Source: Tanytarsus gracilentus (lineage: Eukaryota; Arthropoda; Insecta; Diptera; Chironomidae). Taken from it: a stretch of 64,000 nt of DNA. The stretch is from contig JAXRKN010000039.1 in NCBI GenBank assembly GCA_038502055.1, forward strand, positions 3,348,001 through 3,412,000, given 5' to 3'. Made by a program: the position numbers and the translations under genes. Below are positions 34,363-48,600 of this stretch, one piece after another (the first letter of the stretch is position 1; each line of letters begins with the position of its first letter). Below the pieces are notes generated by a model, which searched no databases, was not told the DNA's origin, and was given only the letters and a program-made list of their open reading frames with translations.

Positions 34363-34609
34363 TTGATCAACACTGAATTAGTTAAATTAAAAAAACTTTT
34401 AGAATAAAACAAAATTTAAAAATAATACAATCTTTTAATTTTATTAATTAATCCAATTTACTTTCAATAAAAATTTGTGAATTAATTTTTTAGGTGAGCC
34501 AGTGGTGAAAATTTTCTGAGACGTCTCATAATTTTTTTTCTCTCCCTTTACTCTCTTTTCTTTTCCATTGAGCAATTACTCAATGCATAGTCAGTTGATG
34601 GGCTTCCAC

Positions 34610-34618
34610 TATAAAATA
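34610..34618 (+). promoter_or_regulatory. TATA box of vermilion
   Basis: TATAAAATA lies 81 bp before the vermilion ATG, predicting a start near 34640 and a leader of about 50 nt. Upstream are two short palindromes: TGAGACGTCTCA at 34517-34528 (CRE-like core) and an imperfect one centred near 34575 (attgagcaattactcaat). Confidence 0.5.
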
Positions 34619-34690
34619 TTCAGTCTGAGTTGAGCTCTTAGGGAGTTAGGTTCACTATCTTTTAAAAAAAATAAAATATAAATTTTAATA

Positions 34691-37467
<2,777 letters not shown>

Positions 37468-37915
37468 AAGGTTAAATTTATTTTAGATTTAAATTTTAAT
37501 TAGGTAATAGTAAAAAATTAGCGAATATTTCTGCTTTAACATTTAAAAAGTGAACAAGTTTTTCAACTAATCAAATGTCACTGCCTTTTACATGCTTTAT
37601 CATTAATTTTTTTATCAAAGACTTTTTTGCTGTTACTGAAATTGTTTTCTAAGTTGTGCAAAAATTTAAATAATCTCTTTGTAAATTAGATTTAGAATAA
37701 TTTTAAATTTTTAAACCTTCCCAAAAAAAATCACTTAAAATTAAGCTCCCACTAAAAAATTAAACTCCCCCGCTGCTAATTATTTAAAATGCATGATCAA
37801 CCTACTTTCAACATATCAACATTTTTATTATATTACTTTTAATATAATTAAGAGGGTGTGAAATAAAACAATTTTATTAAAAATTCCAAAAAAATGCTTA
37901 ATTAAATTTTCAGCA

Positions 37916-39358
37916 TCACGCGACCACAACACCGCTAACTCTCTCGGCAATTCCGCAAGTATTTTGTCCAATTGCAATTTTGAGGTATCCATCGATGCCA
38001 TATCGATCGCCCCATGAATTTTTTACGATGTAGTACGGAATGTCCGAGCTAAATAAACAGTTTAAAACATGAGAAATAAAGTAATTTAAATAAAGGTGAG
38101 GTGAGAACTAATAATTCATTTATACAACAAATTTAATTACTCACGTGAGATCATAGCCGACAATTTGGACAGCATGATTGAGATATTTGAATTTGCCAGA
38201 GCAATTTTGCTGTATGACGCCATTCATATAGCCATTCCAATTAATTGAATTTACACATGTGATGAGTGGTCCATGAATTGCGATGTGAGCAAGCATCAGA
38301 TGCTCTCTGTCTGTAAAACTATGGAAAAGAGAGAAAGTAGGAGATAATTATGCGAGACACATCCACAATTTGCTTACTCATTAAACGAAAAATCTCTGAC
38401 TCTGACGCCGGGCTTATCATCGACATAACACATGCCGCCTCTTGCAAATGAGAAGTCTAACGACGGCTGGATATTTGTTTGGTTCTCGTAAAGCCATTTG
38501 AGGAGACGATAAGTGTCGCCACCATTGCAATCCATATCATCCTCATTGCATTCAATCATTTGTCTTATGCTCAACTCACTTAATTCACCCGTTTTTATTG
38601 CGTTCATGCTCTCAATCGTTGCAATGGTCGAATAAGCCCAGCACGCCGAACACTTACTCTGCATCTTAACTGGCGATATTATTCCACGGTCGCGCCTTTT
38701 TATGATTTTTATGGAGATTTATGGGAGAGAGAAATATTTATTTTATTACCAATTTCTGTGAAATATGTTGGGGATGGTTTGAAAAGGTTTTTAGTTTTAG
38801 GAGTAAAAAAGCTTTTGAAAATCTAATAAGAATTTAAAATTTCCCCATTTTCTCGTCCATTCTAATTTTATATTTCGCAGAGTGATTTATGACTTACCAA
38901 TCGACAGTGAGTGGAATTGCTGTCGATTTAGACGTCAAAAGAGTTCCATTTTGGAACGTGAACTGCCTCCAAATTCCGCTGTTGTCGATGCTCTTTTGTG
39001 TCATTTTTGCATTTCTCGTTGCAGCTGTGTGAGAAAGTGTCAAGTACGTCTCGCGTAACTCATATGGCTTCATTTTGAGGAGTTTAACAAAAGAAATTTG
39101 TTCCGAGGTGTTTGTGTGATTTTGATTAAAATTTTCAATTATTTGCACGGCATTGACGAGAACTTTATCGCGATATGTTGAAATTGATGGAATTCGCATT
39201 GGAGTTGGATCAATTTTAATTGCATTTACTTTTGTCTGTCGATACTCATTGCTCGTAACAATTACAATCGGAATTGTTATTGCACTGAAGATGAAGCACA
39301 GTGACAAAATTGTCAGTTCCTCGCGCATCGTTAAATTCATCCCGAAATAAACCAACAT
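37916..39358 (-). CDS. Cathepsin O-like cysteine protease
   Basis: Four exons, 39358-38898, 38695-38378, 38306-38145 and 38048-37916, give 357 aa. It is a papain-family (C1A) protease. The catalytic Cys is about C172 in CSACWAYS, the His about H304 in LNHAVQIVGYD and the Asn about N324 in VKNSWGDRYG, so the triad is intact. MIECNEDDMDCNGGD matches the conserved C-N-G-G loop. The best family match is cathepsin O (the C-x-x-C-W start and NHAVQIVGYD layout), a lysosomal protease. A hydrophobic stretch near the N-terminus (LTILSLCFIFSAITIPIVIV, about residues 15-34) is a signal peptide or signal anchor, followed by a propeptide of about 110 residues with potential N-glycosylation sites (NHTNTS). 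Exon 3 uses the second AG of a closely spaced acceptor pair, needed to keep frame. Confidence 0.87.
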
Positions 39359-41305
39359 TTAGGAAACTATTTTTTTGTTGCTATCTTCACTTAACGACAA
39401 ACGAAATACAAATGAGAAGCTGAGTGCAATTTTTGGAGAGTGACATCGATTGATATGGCGAGAGGGAGAGAAAAATCTACCTAGAAATCTTTTTGTCTTA
39501 TCTAAAATTCATGAGTAAACAACTCTTCCGATAATTTTATGGTGATTTATCATCGATTTGGCAAAAGTTCAAGAAACTGAGCGAGATGAGAAATTGATAA
39601 TTTGGGGAGGAGATTTATTTAAGGGATCATTTGTAAATTATGGGACTTTAAATAATAATTTGAAAAATAAAATTTTTCTGAAATTTCTCTAAATTTAATA
39701 AGAAAAATTTTATTTTATTTTTTTCATTTTTATTCATTTTGCAAGAATGAAATTTTTTCAATTCATTAATTCATAAATTTTTTGTTTTACCTACGAATTT
39801 ATTCTTACTTTTCTCTCGTTTTCATTCCACTTAGACTTAAATTTAATTAAATTCGAGTAAAAAAGAATTTTTTGGGGAAATTTTAAAAATTAAGAGAACT
39901 TTTTTGGACAGTTGGAAATTAATTGGAAATTTACTACGGATATTTCAAAATTTGCATTAATTTAGTTAATTAGAATTCTGATAAAATTTTGTTAAGAATT
40001 TAGAATTTTTTAAATAATTAAAACTCCATCATTTTCATCATTTCCTTTAAACAAATTAATTTCTCTGTAAAACTGTTTTAAAATAATTAGTTCCAGGATA
40101 TTGTGAGAAAAAAAATTAATCTTCATTAATTCATCATCATGGTGATGGAAGAGGTGAATATTTGAGTATTTGTGTGGGTTCATAACAAAATACACGAGAT
40201 TATTTTAATCTGAACGTGCATAAGCGCTCATAGAGATGGATATGTTGCACAATATTTATTAAAATTGATTTAAATTCAATAACTTTTATCTCCGTGTTTT
40301 CGTCGCATTAAAAAACAAGTGCGCAAAAAATTGAATTTATGCAATAAATCATCATCACGCGATTATCAATCAACAGATTTTAATAACAATCTTTTATTTC
40401 TTATATTTTTTTGCTAGGGCGAGAAAAAAACTTGAATTTTAAAAATTGATATTTTTTTAAGAAGCTTTGATCGTTCACTCATCTAATTCCATCAACATAC
40501 TCTAAGCATTTCCTTTTCTTTTCTCTATACAACCTTTTTATTTTTCTTGGGACGATGTGGTTGATTTTGAGAGCTTTTTAAAGCTTTCATAAAGCTCTAG
40601 AACACTTTTTATAAAGCTTTTGCACGAGCTTTCAAAGCATGAAAATTTGACGAAGAAGAGTTTTTAGAAAACTTCATCAAATAAAGCACGCAAAGTCCCT
40701 CAATCTCACGATTTAATTAAATTAAGCTTTCCTACATTTCTTTATATAAATTTAATCATTTTTAATAAAAGGAAGAAAATACTGAAATTAATTTTCAAAT
40801 CACCTATTAGACTTTATAACGAATTTTATAATCTCATTTAATATCTTCGAAACTATTTTAATTAACATTTTTTCATTTAATAATTTTAAGATGCTTAAAA
40901 CAAATTTTTTGATTATTGAAAAATCAGCACAGAATACTTCGGCCATCGAAAGTAATTAAGAACGATTTTCGATCATTAAAACTGCTTGACATCCGACTCA
41001 TTTCGATTCAAATTCACATTTTAAATTTAGATTTTAAAGGCGCATTATGGGGGGAGAAGAAATGAAATAAATTTTCTCTTATAAAAAGTGAACTCGACAG
41101 ATTTGATTGCAATTCGTTTCAATTTTTTAGTACTCTTAATTTTTGCTTTTATTTAGAACAGGAACAGTCACTGCAATCGCATTTAGAACTCATAAATCTC
41201 TCTTAAAGAGGTCTTTAGTTCTCTGTATCACAACTTTCATGCTTTCTTTGTGAAATCATAACTTTTTTGATCTGAGCTGGTGAAGAAGTGAGAATTAATT
41301 TTAAA
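39359..41305. other. Intergenic, no gene supported
   Basis: About 1.9 kb upstream of the cathepsin O-like gene. It is AT-rich with scattered short tandem motifs (agctttt/aaagctt variants around 40570-40650). The open frame at 40010-40195 (minus) has no recognisable content. I see no tRNA, TATA-initiator pair or repeat copy. Confidence 0.5.
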
Positions 41306-41468
41306 CAGAGATGGGCAATTACATTTTAATCGAGTAATTAATGTAAGTAATTACAATTTTCATACAAAATTCATGTAATTTCTTAAAATTTATTTACATT
41401 AGGGTAAGACGACATGGGTTCGTAACCCTCCTCGGTTCGTAATAATTTATCGTAATTTCCCATCTCTG
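41306..41468 (+). mobile_element. hAT-type MITE, copy 2
   Basis: A 163-bp element with terminal inverted repeats cagagatggg / cccatctctg, flanked by ATTTTAAA (41298-41305) and ATTGCAAA (41469-41476), a degenerate 8-bp duplication (6 of 8). It matches the reverse complement of the 15.1-kb copy through its left two thirds, then carries about 45 bp absent from that copy (taagacgacatgggttcgta onward, containing the small palindrome gggttcgtaaccc). Confidence 0.82.
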
Positions 41469-42695
41469 ATTGCAAAAAATTAAAAATCAGAATTTAAATT
41501 TTTCAAAAAATACTTTAGTGGCACAAAATAAATTTAAAGCAACAGCTCAGCCTACGAATTCAATTTTAGGATGATACATGACAGTGAATGATTATTTTTT
41601 TATATAATTTTTTTAGAACTTTAAAGCCAATGGCGGTTAGAACTTATGTAGAAGGCGTTCAATAGCTTTTTTGTGTGTCTTAAATGTTTCTTCCATATTT
41701 CTCTTATATTCATTTTAAGTATCACAAATTGTACGCAATTGTAAATTCCCAATTTTTTCGCTATATAATTTTTACAATTATCACTCTTTTTATACTTTTC
41801 TTCTTGAGATTTATTTTACAAATTTTCATTTCATTAATGAGATTAACTAATTTGTGATATTTACAGTACTGCGAACAATTTCTTTCGCCCTAATTGCAGT
41901 ATTTATATTTTATTTATAATGAGAGGCGTCAATTGCAATTAAAACTTTCCTCATTGCAATTTAAATTTTTTATAATAATTTATGTTTAATTAAAAGCTGA
42001 TTTTCAGGCTTTATTTATTTGCTATTGCGGCGGCGTGATCTATTGAGTCTTTATTTGTGAGAGTTTACATGGGTTTTAAGGAATTTAAAAGTGATGCAAC
42101 TCTCCACATAGATTTAGAGATCTTAAGTTCAAAAGCAGTTGCATCTCGTTTAAAACCTCACAATTCCACCTTATCAAAACTTTTTTCATTAAAATCTTAC
42201 ACATCATGACAGTAAAACTCATAAAAATTTCAAATATTTTAAATTTGTCACTCTTAAAAAGCGGGAAGTAAAATTTCAACTTCAATTTGAAGTTTTCGTG
42301 ATAAATTTTTAACCTTAACATTATTCTCTATTTCATCTCTACATATTGGTCGTGGTTGCAAAATGCAAATATTTATTTTTATACAAAATTCAACTTGATT
42401 TAGTTCTGTGAGTAACATAAAAATTTGATAAACCAAAAAAGTGCTGAGTTGAAATTGTTTTTCGATTATTTTATGGAAAAATGAGAAGAAAAAGTGCCGC
42501 TAGGGTAAATTTTAAATTAACAATCCACATGACACACCTCTTTCGTTCCAACTTAAAAAGACAGTAATTTCCCAGTTGTAAAAATTCGTTAAGGTAATTA
42601 AAGCAATAAATTTGTCAGATTTTATCTCTAAATCAGGGCAATTCCCTATCGGAGCTTTCTGCGTTATCGCTCTGATGTCGAAGAAGAATTTTGGG
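41469..42695. other. eag 3-prime flank / intergenic, no other gene seen
   Basis: This 1.2-kb AT-rich stretch follows the eag stop codon (minus strand) and should contain its 3-prime UTR. Open frames at 42085-42321, 42254-42436 and 42512-42763 (minus) have no domain content; the last overlaps the eag end in another frame. Confidence 0.5.
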
Positions 42696-45600
42696 CTATA
42701 GAAATTCGCGTTTTCGTGTGGTCGAGGATGCCGATGACGTTGAGGCCACTTCGGTCGAATCAATTAGTCGCGTCTGCTCTGATTCAGGTGATTGATATTG
42801 TTTCGGTGGCGGTGCCGGTGCTTTTTTATTTTTCGCTCTACGTTTCCTTAACAAAATTGGCCCAAGTCCATTTCCACCGCCCGTCAATGAACTTGTTGTC
42901 GTCGTTGTTTGTGTGGTCGGAACTTGTATCGAAGTGGATGTTGGTGAAACGAGTTGTGCTGGATTTGAGTCACCGGGTGTGCTCAACTCGGATGAGTCTA
43001 CGGTAAGTCTATTCACTAAGTCACTGAGTAAGTCCTCAATTCGACTAATTCGATGTGACATTCGCTGCATTTCAAGTCGCACATCCACTTTCATATCGAG
43101 AACAGTCGAAATTAAATCCCTTTGAGCGAGTGTTGACGGCTCTTCTCTCAGACCCGAGTCATAATTTTCGAGAGTCGTTTCTCGTGCTTTTGCCATTTCA
43201 ATTTGTCGTTCACGTTCGAGTGAGAGATCTCTCTCTTTTCGACTACTGGCACTATCTCTTTCTCTATCTCTATCCCTTCCCGCTCTCGCTACCATTCCCG
43301 GCAGCAATTCTTTTTCATTGCCGTCGATTTGAATTGAGGGTCGATGTGAAGATTCACGGCTATTATTTGAGTCACCCTCGCCACCCTCTTCGATCGTGTC
43401 TTGGCGCGTTAATGAAGCGGGACCCGGTGAGAGCTTTACAGTTTTCGGAAATATCTTAAGAGAATTGAGATTTAATTAAAAAGTTTTTTTTTATATATTT
43501 AATTACCTTATTTCCCTGACCTCCGTTCGCATTAGGCGCATTGGTCGATCGCGCTTGTGACGTCTCACGTAAACTCTCGCGTGCACTCAAACTCCTCGAC
43601 ACGGCCATTTTGGCACTTCCATCGCTCGCTGAGTCTACACTTGAACTGCCCAGGATGCGACCCCATTTACTGCCTCCTCGCATTTTGGGTGCGCTTGACA
43701 CGACTTGACCTGAGGAGGGCGATGGAGAAGGAGATGGAGACGGCAGTGTTGCTATTACACGAGAATCTTCTGTTAATGTAAGCTTTGCGGGAAGCTAAAT
43801 AGTTACGAGGGTGAGAAGATGTTGTTGTTGTAAGTAAATAAAGCTGTTTTAAGCTGATTTAAAGTGAGGAGAGAAATTGGCTGGAATTTAATGCTACAAA
43901 AATTTAAATCTCTAGCCAACTTCATGTCCATTAAAAAGAGATAACAAATTTAAAATAAGTGAACCTTTTTTGATTCCTGATCCGTATCGGCGCCTTTTTC
44001 CACATCACTATTCTGCGATCCGTCCTTTGTCAACGCGGGCTGTTGTGCTCGACGAAACTTCGAAAATATTTTCCTCACTAAGTGATCTTGGCTCGAGCCC
44101 AGCTGTGGCTCATTTTTCCTTCGCTCGGCAAGCTCTTTTTCCCTTCGTACATCAGCTACTTTTCTGTAGTTTTTTCATGGTAAAAAGAAGAAGATTAAAA
44201 AAGGGTTTGGTGGAAAATTAGCTAATGGATTCAGATAAATCAGGAGTTGAAATTAAGAAAGGGTTGTGACACTTAAAGAATAGCTTAATTTATTTATGAA
44301 TCTCACCTAAATATAAGACGATGTCTAAGGTTGTATGTAAGCAACAAATTTCTCGCGAAGCTATTCGCAAAAGCTTGATAAAAATCTAACACTTCTAATA
44401 ATTTGTCCCGTTTGATTGCGTGTAAATCACAATAAGTAAGAGCACGAACATTGGCAGCACTTTGTCCCACGGCCGAATCCTTCCAGAAAGAGTCGCCAAA
44501 CACATCGCCTTTGCCCAAAATCGCAACCACTTCGTCGTCCTGTATCACCTCTAAGCTTCCCGTTACAATAAAGCAAAGCGAGTCAATGCTCTCGCCCGTG
44601 TGATACAATAAATCACCCGGTGCCGAATGTGACATCTGAAAGTGCATGGCCAATGCACGAAGACAGCCGTCGGAGGCAAGGCGGAAGGCAGGATGCTCGT
44701 TGAAAACTTTACGATTTAAGTGCACACATATATCGGCTTTCATGTCTTTCGGACAATAGTTTAATACCTTTTTAGAGAGAAGATGTTATTGATTAAATTT
44801 TAGACCGATTCATCATCACTCATGTTCACATGTTTGAGACACAAAAAATCTTACTTTATCGGTGTCTATTCCTTTAGACATTGCCCACGTCGACACGACA
44901 TAATCCATGACACGTTCGCTGAGGGCTTTCGGGACCTCATGCAACTTCATGAATTCTCTCACATTGTTCAACATATCGTGATATTTTGCCGTGGCAGAGG
45001 TCATCTGCTGAATAATCGTTGTAACGTGACCGAAAATCGTCGCGTATAAAAGTGCTGAAAGAAAAGATTTTTCGAGTGCAATTTAAATTGCTTCAAGGTG
45101 TGTTAAAAATGCCATTGAGACACACTTAAAAACTTTTTTCAATTGGAATCTCTTTTTAATTCAATTTTTCTGTCGTCATGCTGACGCGGACATTGACCAT
45201 AAAGCAATTTGTGTCTTGATTACTATCAAAAGGTTTTCGTGTGGTAATTCAAAAGGTAATTCGAGCTTTTTCAATGGCAATTTGAAATGAATTTACATAA
45301 AAAGCCATTGAAAGTTAAATTGAGTTAATTTTTTCCTTAACGGAAAGGAAAAAGGTAGAAAAGTAACATGAAATTGTAAAATTTAACAAAAGAGCGGAAA
45401 AATGTAAAGAATTGAGAACCTTTTGAAGGATGAAAGGATGAATAGGAAATTTAAGACGGAAATTAAGAATAAAAAGTTAAAATTTGAAAGGTGAGACAGT
45501 TTTATAAAGTTAAAACTATTTTATGGATCTTTTAAAAAAGCTTTCAAAAACTTTTATCTCAAATAATCCAAAAACAATCTTTTCTGCATGGAAAATATTT

Positions 45601-48600
45601 GGGCAACTCTTGAAATGAAATTAATTTCTTCTTTTTCAACCGAGCACATTCTCGAGCAACATCTCGACGCTAGCAGCAGCAGTAAAACATTTTTAGTGCT
45701 GAAAGTGCAGTGAAATGAAAATTACAGAAAGAAAAATTAGTTACATTTCCATGTCAGCGATGCGAGCGCATTAGAGAAGGCAAAAAAAAGTTTTATGCTT
45801 CTGTCGAGGGAAAGATAAAAGGCGAAAATTTGACATCGAGTTGAGATATGAAAAAGTTTTACTTTACATAGTTTTTAAAATATTTTTTCATGAAAAATGT
45901 AAATTTTTAAATACATTCAAAATTATTTCATTCAAATCCTCACAATAAATTTTGTATTCAAAATGATCCGATTAGAGCATCGATTTGTATTTAATGGTCA
46001 ATTGTCATTGCAATGACAGTCCATGTGGTAAAACGCATAAATTTAATCCTCCATAAACTCGGTCGAGAGTTTCGAGTTTATATTTGGCTCAATGACATTT
46101 TCTGATGTGACTACAATTAGCTGCTGATAGACGCGACTCATTTGAATAATGAATGCGTGTCTCGATGTTAAATTTTATAGATTTAAGCGGGTCACGGTGT
46201 GCATTGTGTATGTGTATGTGCGTAAAAAAATGTTAAGCATAATCAATATTTAGTGTATTAAAAGCGTGAAAATGATTTCATTGATAAAAAAGCTTTTGAT
46301 GACCTTAGAAAGTAAATTTGAAAGTTCACAGGTGAGCTTTTAGCTTTTTGAGATTTTAAAAGCTTTTAAAGTGTTTTTCAAAGCATTAAATTTTTTTTAA
46401 TTTTTTAAAAACATTAAACAAAAAGCTTTACACAAAAAGCACATGTTAGCTTATTTTTTAAACGAAACTTTTTCTAGCGTCATCAAAACAATTTTATCCA
46501 ATTTTTAAACAAGTTTTCATTTTCAAAACCCCAACACTAAACATGAAAATCCTCAACACAATTTAGCCAACTGTCGATGACACGATAAGAGAACGTTTTG
46601 CACTGCATCGATGTTCGAGAATTTCTTAATCCGTCAAGTTTTAAATAAATTACAAAACTTTTAAAATTCTCAATTTTGGGAAAATCTTTTGAACTTTCCC
46701 AAGATTTGAAAAAATCTTCAACAAATTTCAAGCTTAACTGACGGGAAATTCTCGTGTAAACTTACAAGCAATTATCATCATTATGATGGTGAAAACCTTC
46801 TCATTATCTGTCTCTGCTGCAACGTTTCCGAAGCCAACCTGTTGAGGGAGAAAATAAAAGTTAGCAAAAAAATTATTTTGCACTTTAATATTTTTAATTT
46901 TCAATTTCCCCCAAAAAAAATATTTTTTTTATCGCAGCTTGAAGTGCAAAAACCAGACAGGCGAGTCAAAAACTGTCAGTTGATGAATTAAAATATTAAT
47001 TCAATTCTCATGTAAATTTTTATCCGCCTCGCTCGCTTCCTTCACCGTAAAATGTCCAAATTGATAAACTTTTCAACTTTTTTCTCTCTTCAATCAACAT
47101 GAAAAAAAAATTAAATTCGAATTTTCTCGCTGCAATTTTTATCGCTTTTCACAGCACATTTATCATGGTAAAAATTGCAAAATTGATGAGCCGAAGTGTG
47201 ATGCCAAGTTGTATGTTGATATAAAAGGAATTTTAGAAAACTAAAAGTTTTAACACATTATGAAACAAAATAAAATTATAATAAACCTGTGGAATTACCC
47301 ATAAAACCCATCACCATGTAATACCACGCGATGCATGTTTGTTAACTATAATTCTTATCATCTACTTAGCGAGTGGGATTTTAAAAGCAAAAGAAAAACT
47401 TTCGCGAGCTTGAACAATAAGAAAAAGAGCTAGGATAAAAATTTATGATGTGTCACAGTGAAAAAAAACTTTTAATACTTTTTCATACTCCTCCGAACAT
47501 GAACTTCATTCCATGTTATGTCATTCACAAAGTTTGCGGGAAAATTGCATTAAAATTTTTGTATGCACGATTCATGTGTGAAAAGCACTCACGAGAGATA
47601 ATTTCCATGTTGAACATGATAATTTTCATTTTTATCATCGAGTAATGAAAAAACGGAAAGTAGCAAAAGTTGTTAAAAATATTCGAGTGACTTTTTTACA
47701 TTTTTTTGTATCCATCACATCCCCTGACTAATAACATTTTTTTCCGACGATAAAGATCAAATTAATCTGATGTCGCACAGCACACACTAAATGTACATAC
47801 CGAGGTCATGCATGTCATGGTGAAATAAAGTGCAGTGACGTACATCGTCCGTCTCGGCGGGCCAGCCGTTAGTTCCGGTAGCCTCGAGTCATTGGTAAAT
47901 GTGTATGTGTAAGGACTTTGCGTCACATTCGCCAGCTTATAAAGCCAACTGTACTGAACCTGTGAGATTAAAAGATTTAATTTAAAATAAGTTTATGAGA
48001 GATGTGCAAAACTCACTCCGTTGTCAGCGTCTGTCCGTCCGATGTAATACCAAACGCATGCGAGCCAATGTGCCTGTTGGTGAGCGGTGAGGACGAAAAA
48101 ATTCGCGGGTAAGGAAGTAAAAAATTAAAAAAAAACTTTTTGGTTCATGGGGTGAAAATAAAATATTTTAATAAGTTTCCACCCCTTGCACTAAAATTTA
48201 ATAGACATTTATTATAGAATGACAAAACGCACCACGAGCATGTAGAAGCACAGCAGCAGAATCAACATCGCAGCGCCGTATTCCAAATAACGATCCAATT
48301 TCCTCACAACTCGTCCCAAGCGCAATAAGCGAACCACTTTTAGGGCACTAAAAAGTGAACCAATGCCCTAAAGAAACAAAAAAAGTAAATTCGATATTTT
48401 TTTCAGCTTTTCATCAACTCACTTCTTCGTCGTGATCGAATGCATTGAAGACGTCATAAGGCAAACAGCTCAGTAAATCGATGACGAACCAGGATTGTAA
48501 ATAGTTCATGCGAATGACTTTTGGATCACTCACGACCTCACCACCAGGACCGACGAAGGTCGTGTGGAAATTTAATACTAAACATATTCGAAATTTAAAT

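Noticed and set aside
42716..43459. Plus-strand frames opposite the eag C-terminal exon
   Set aside because: Antisense shadows; the minus strand encodes the conserved EAG coiled-coil tail.
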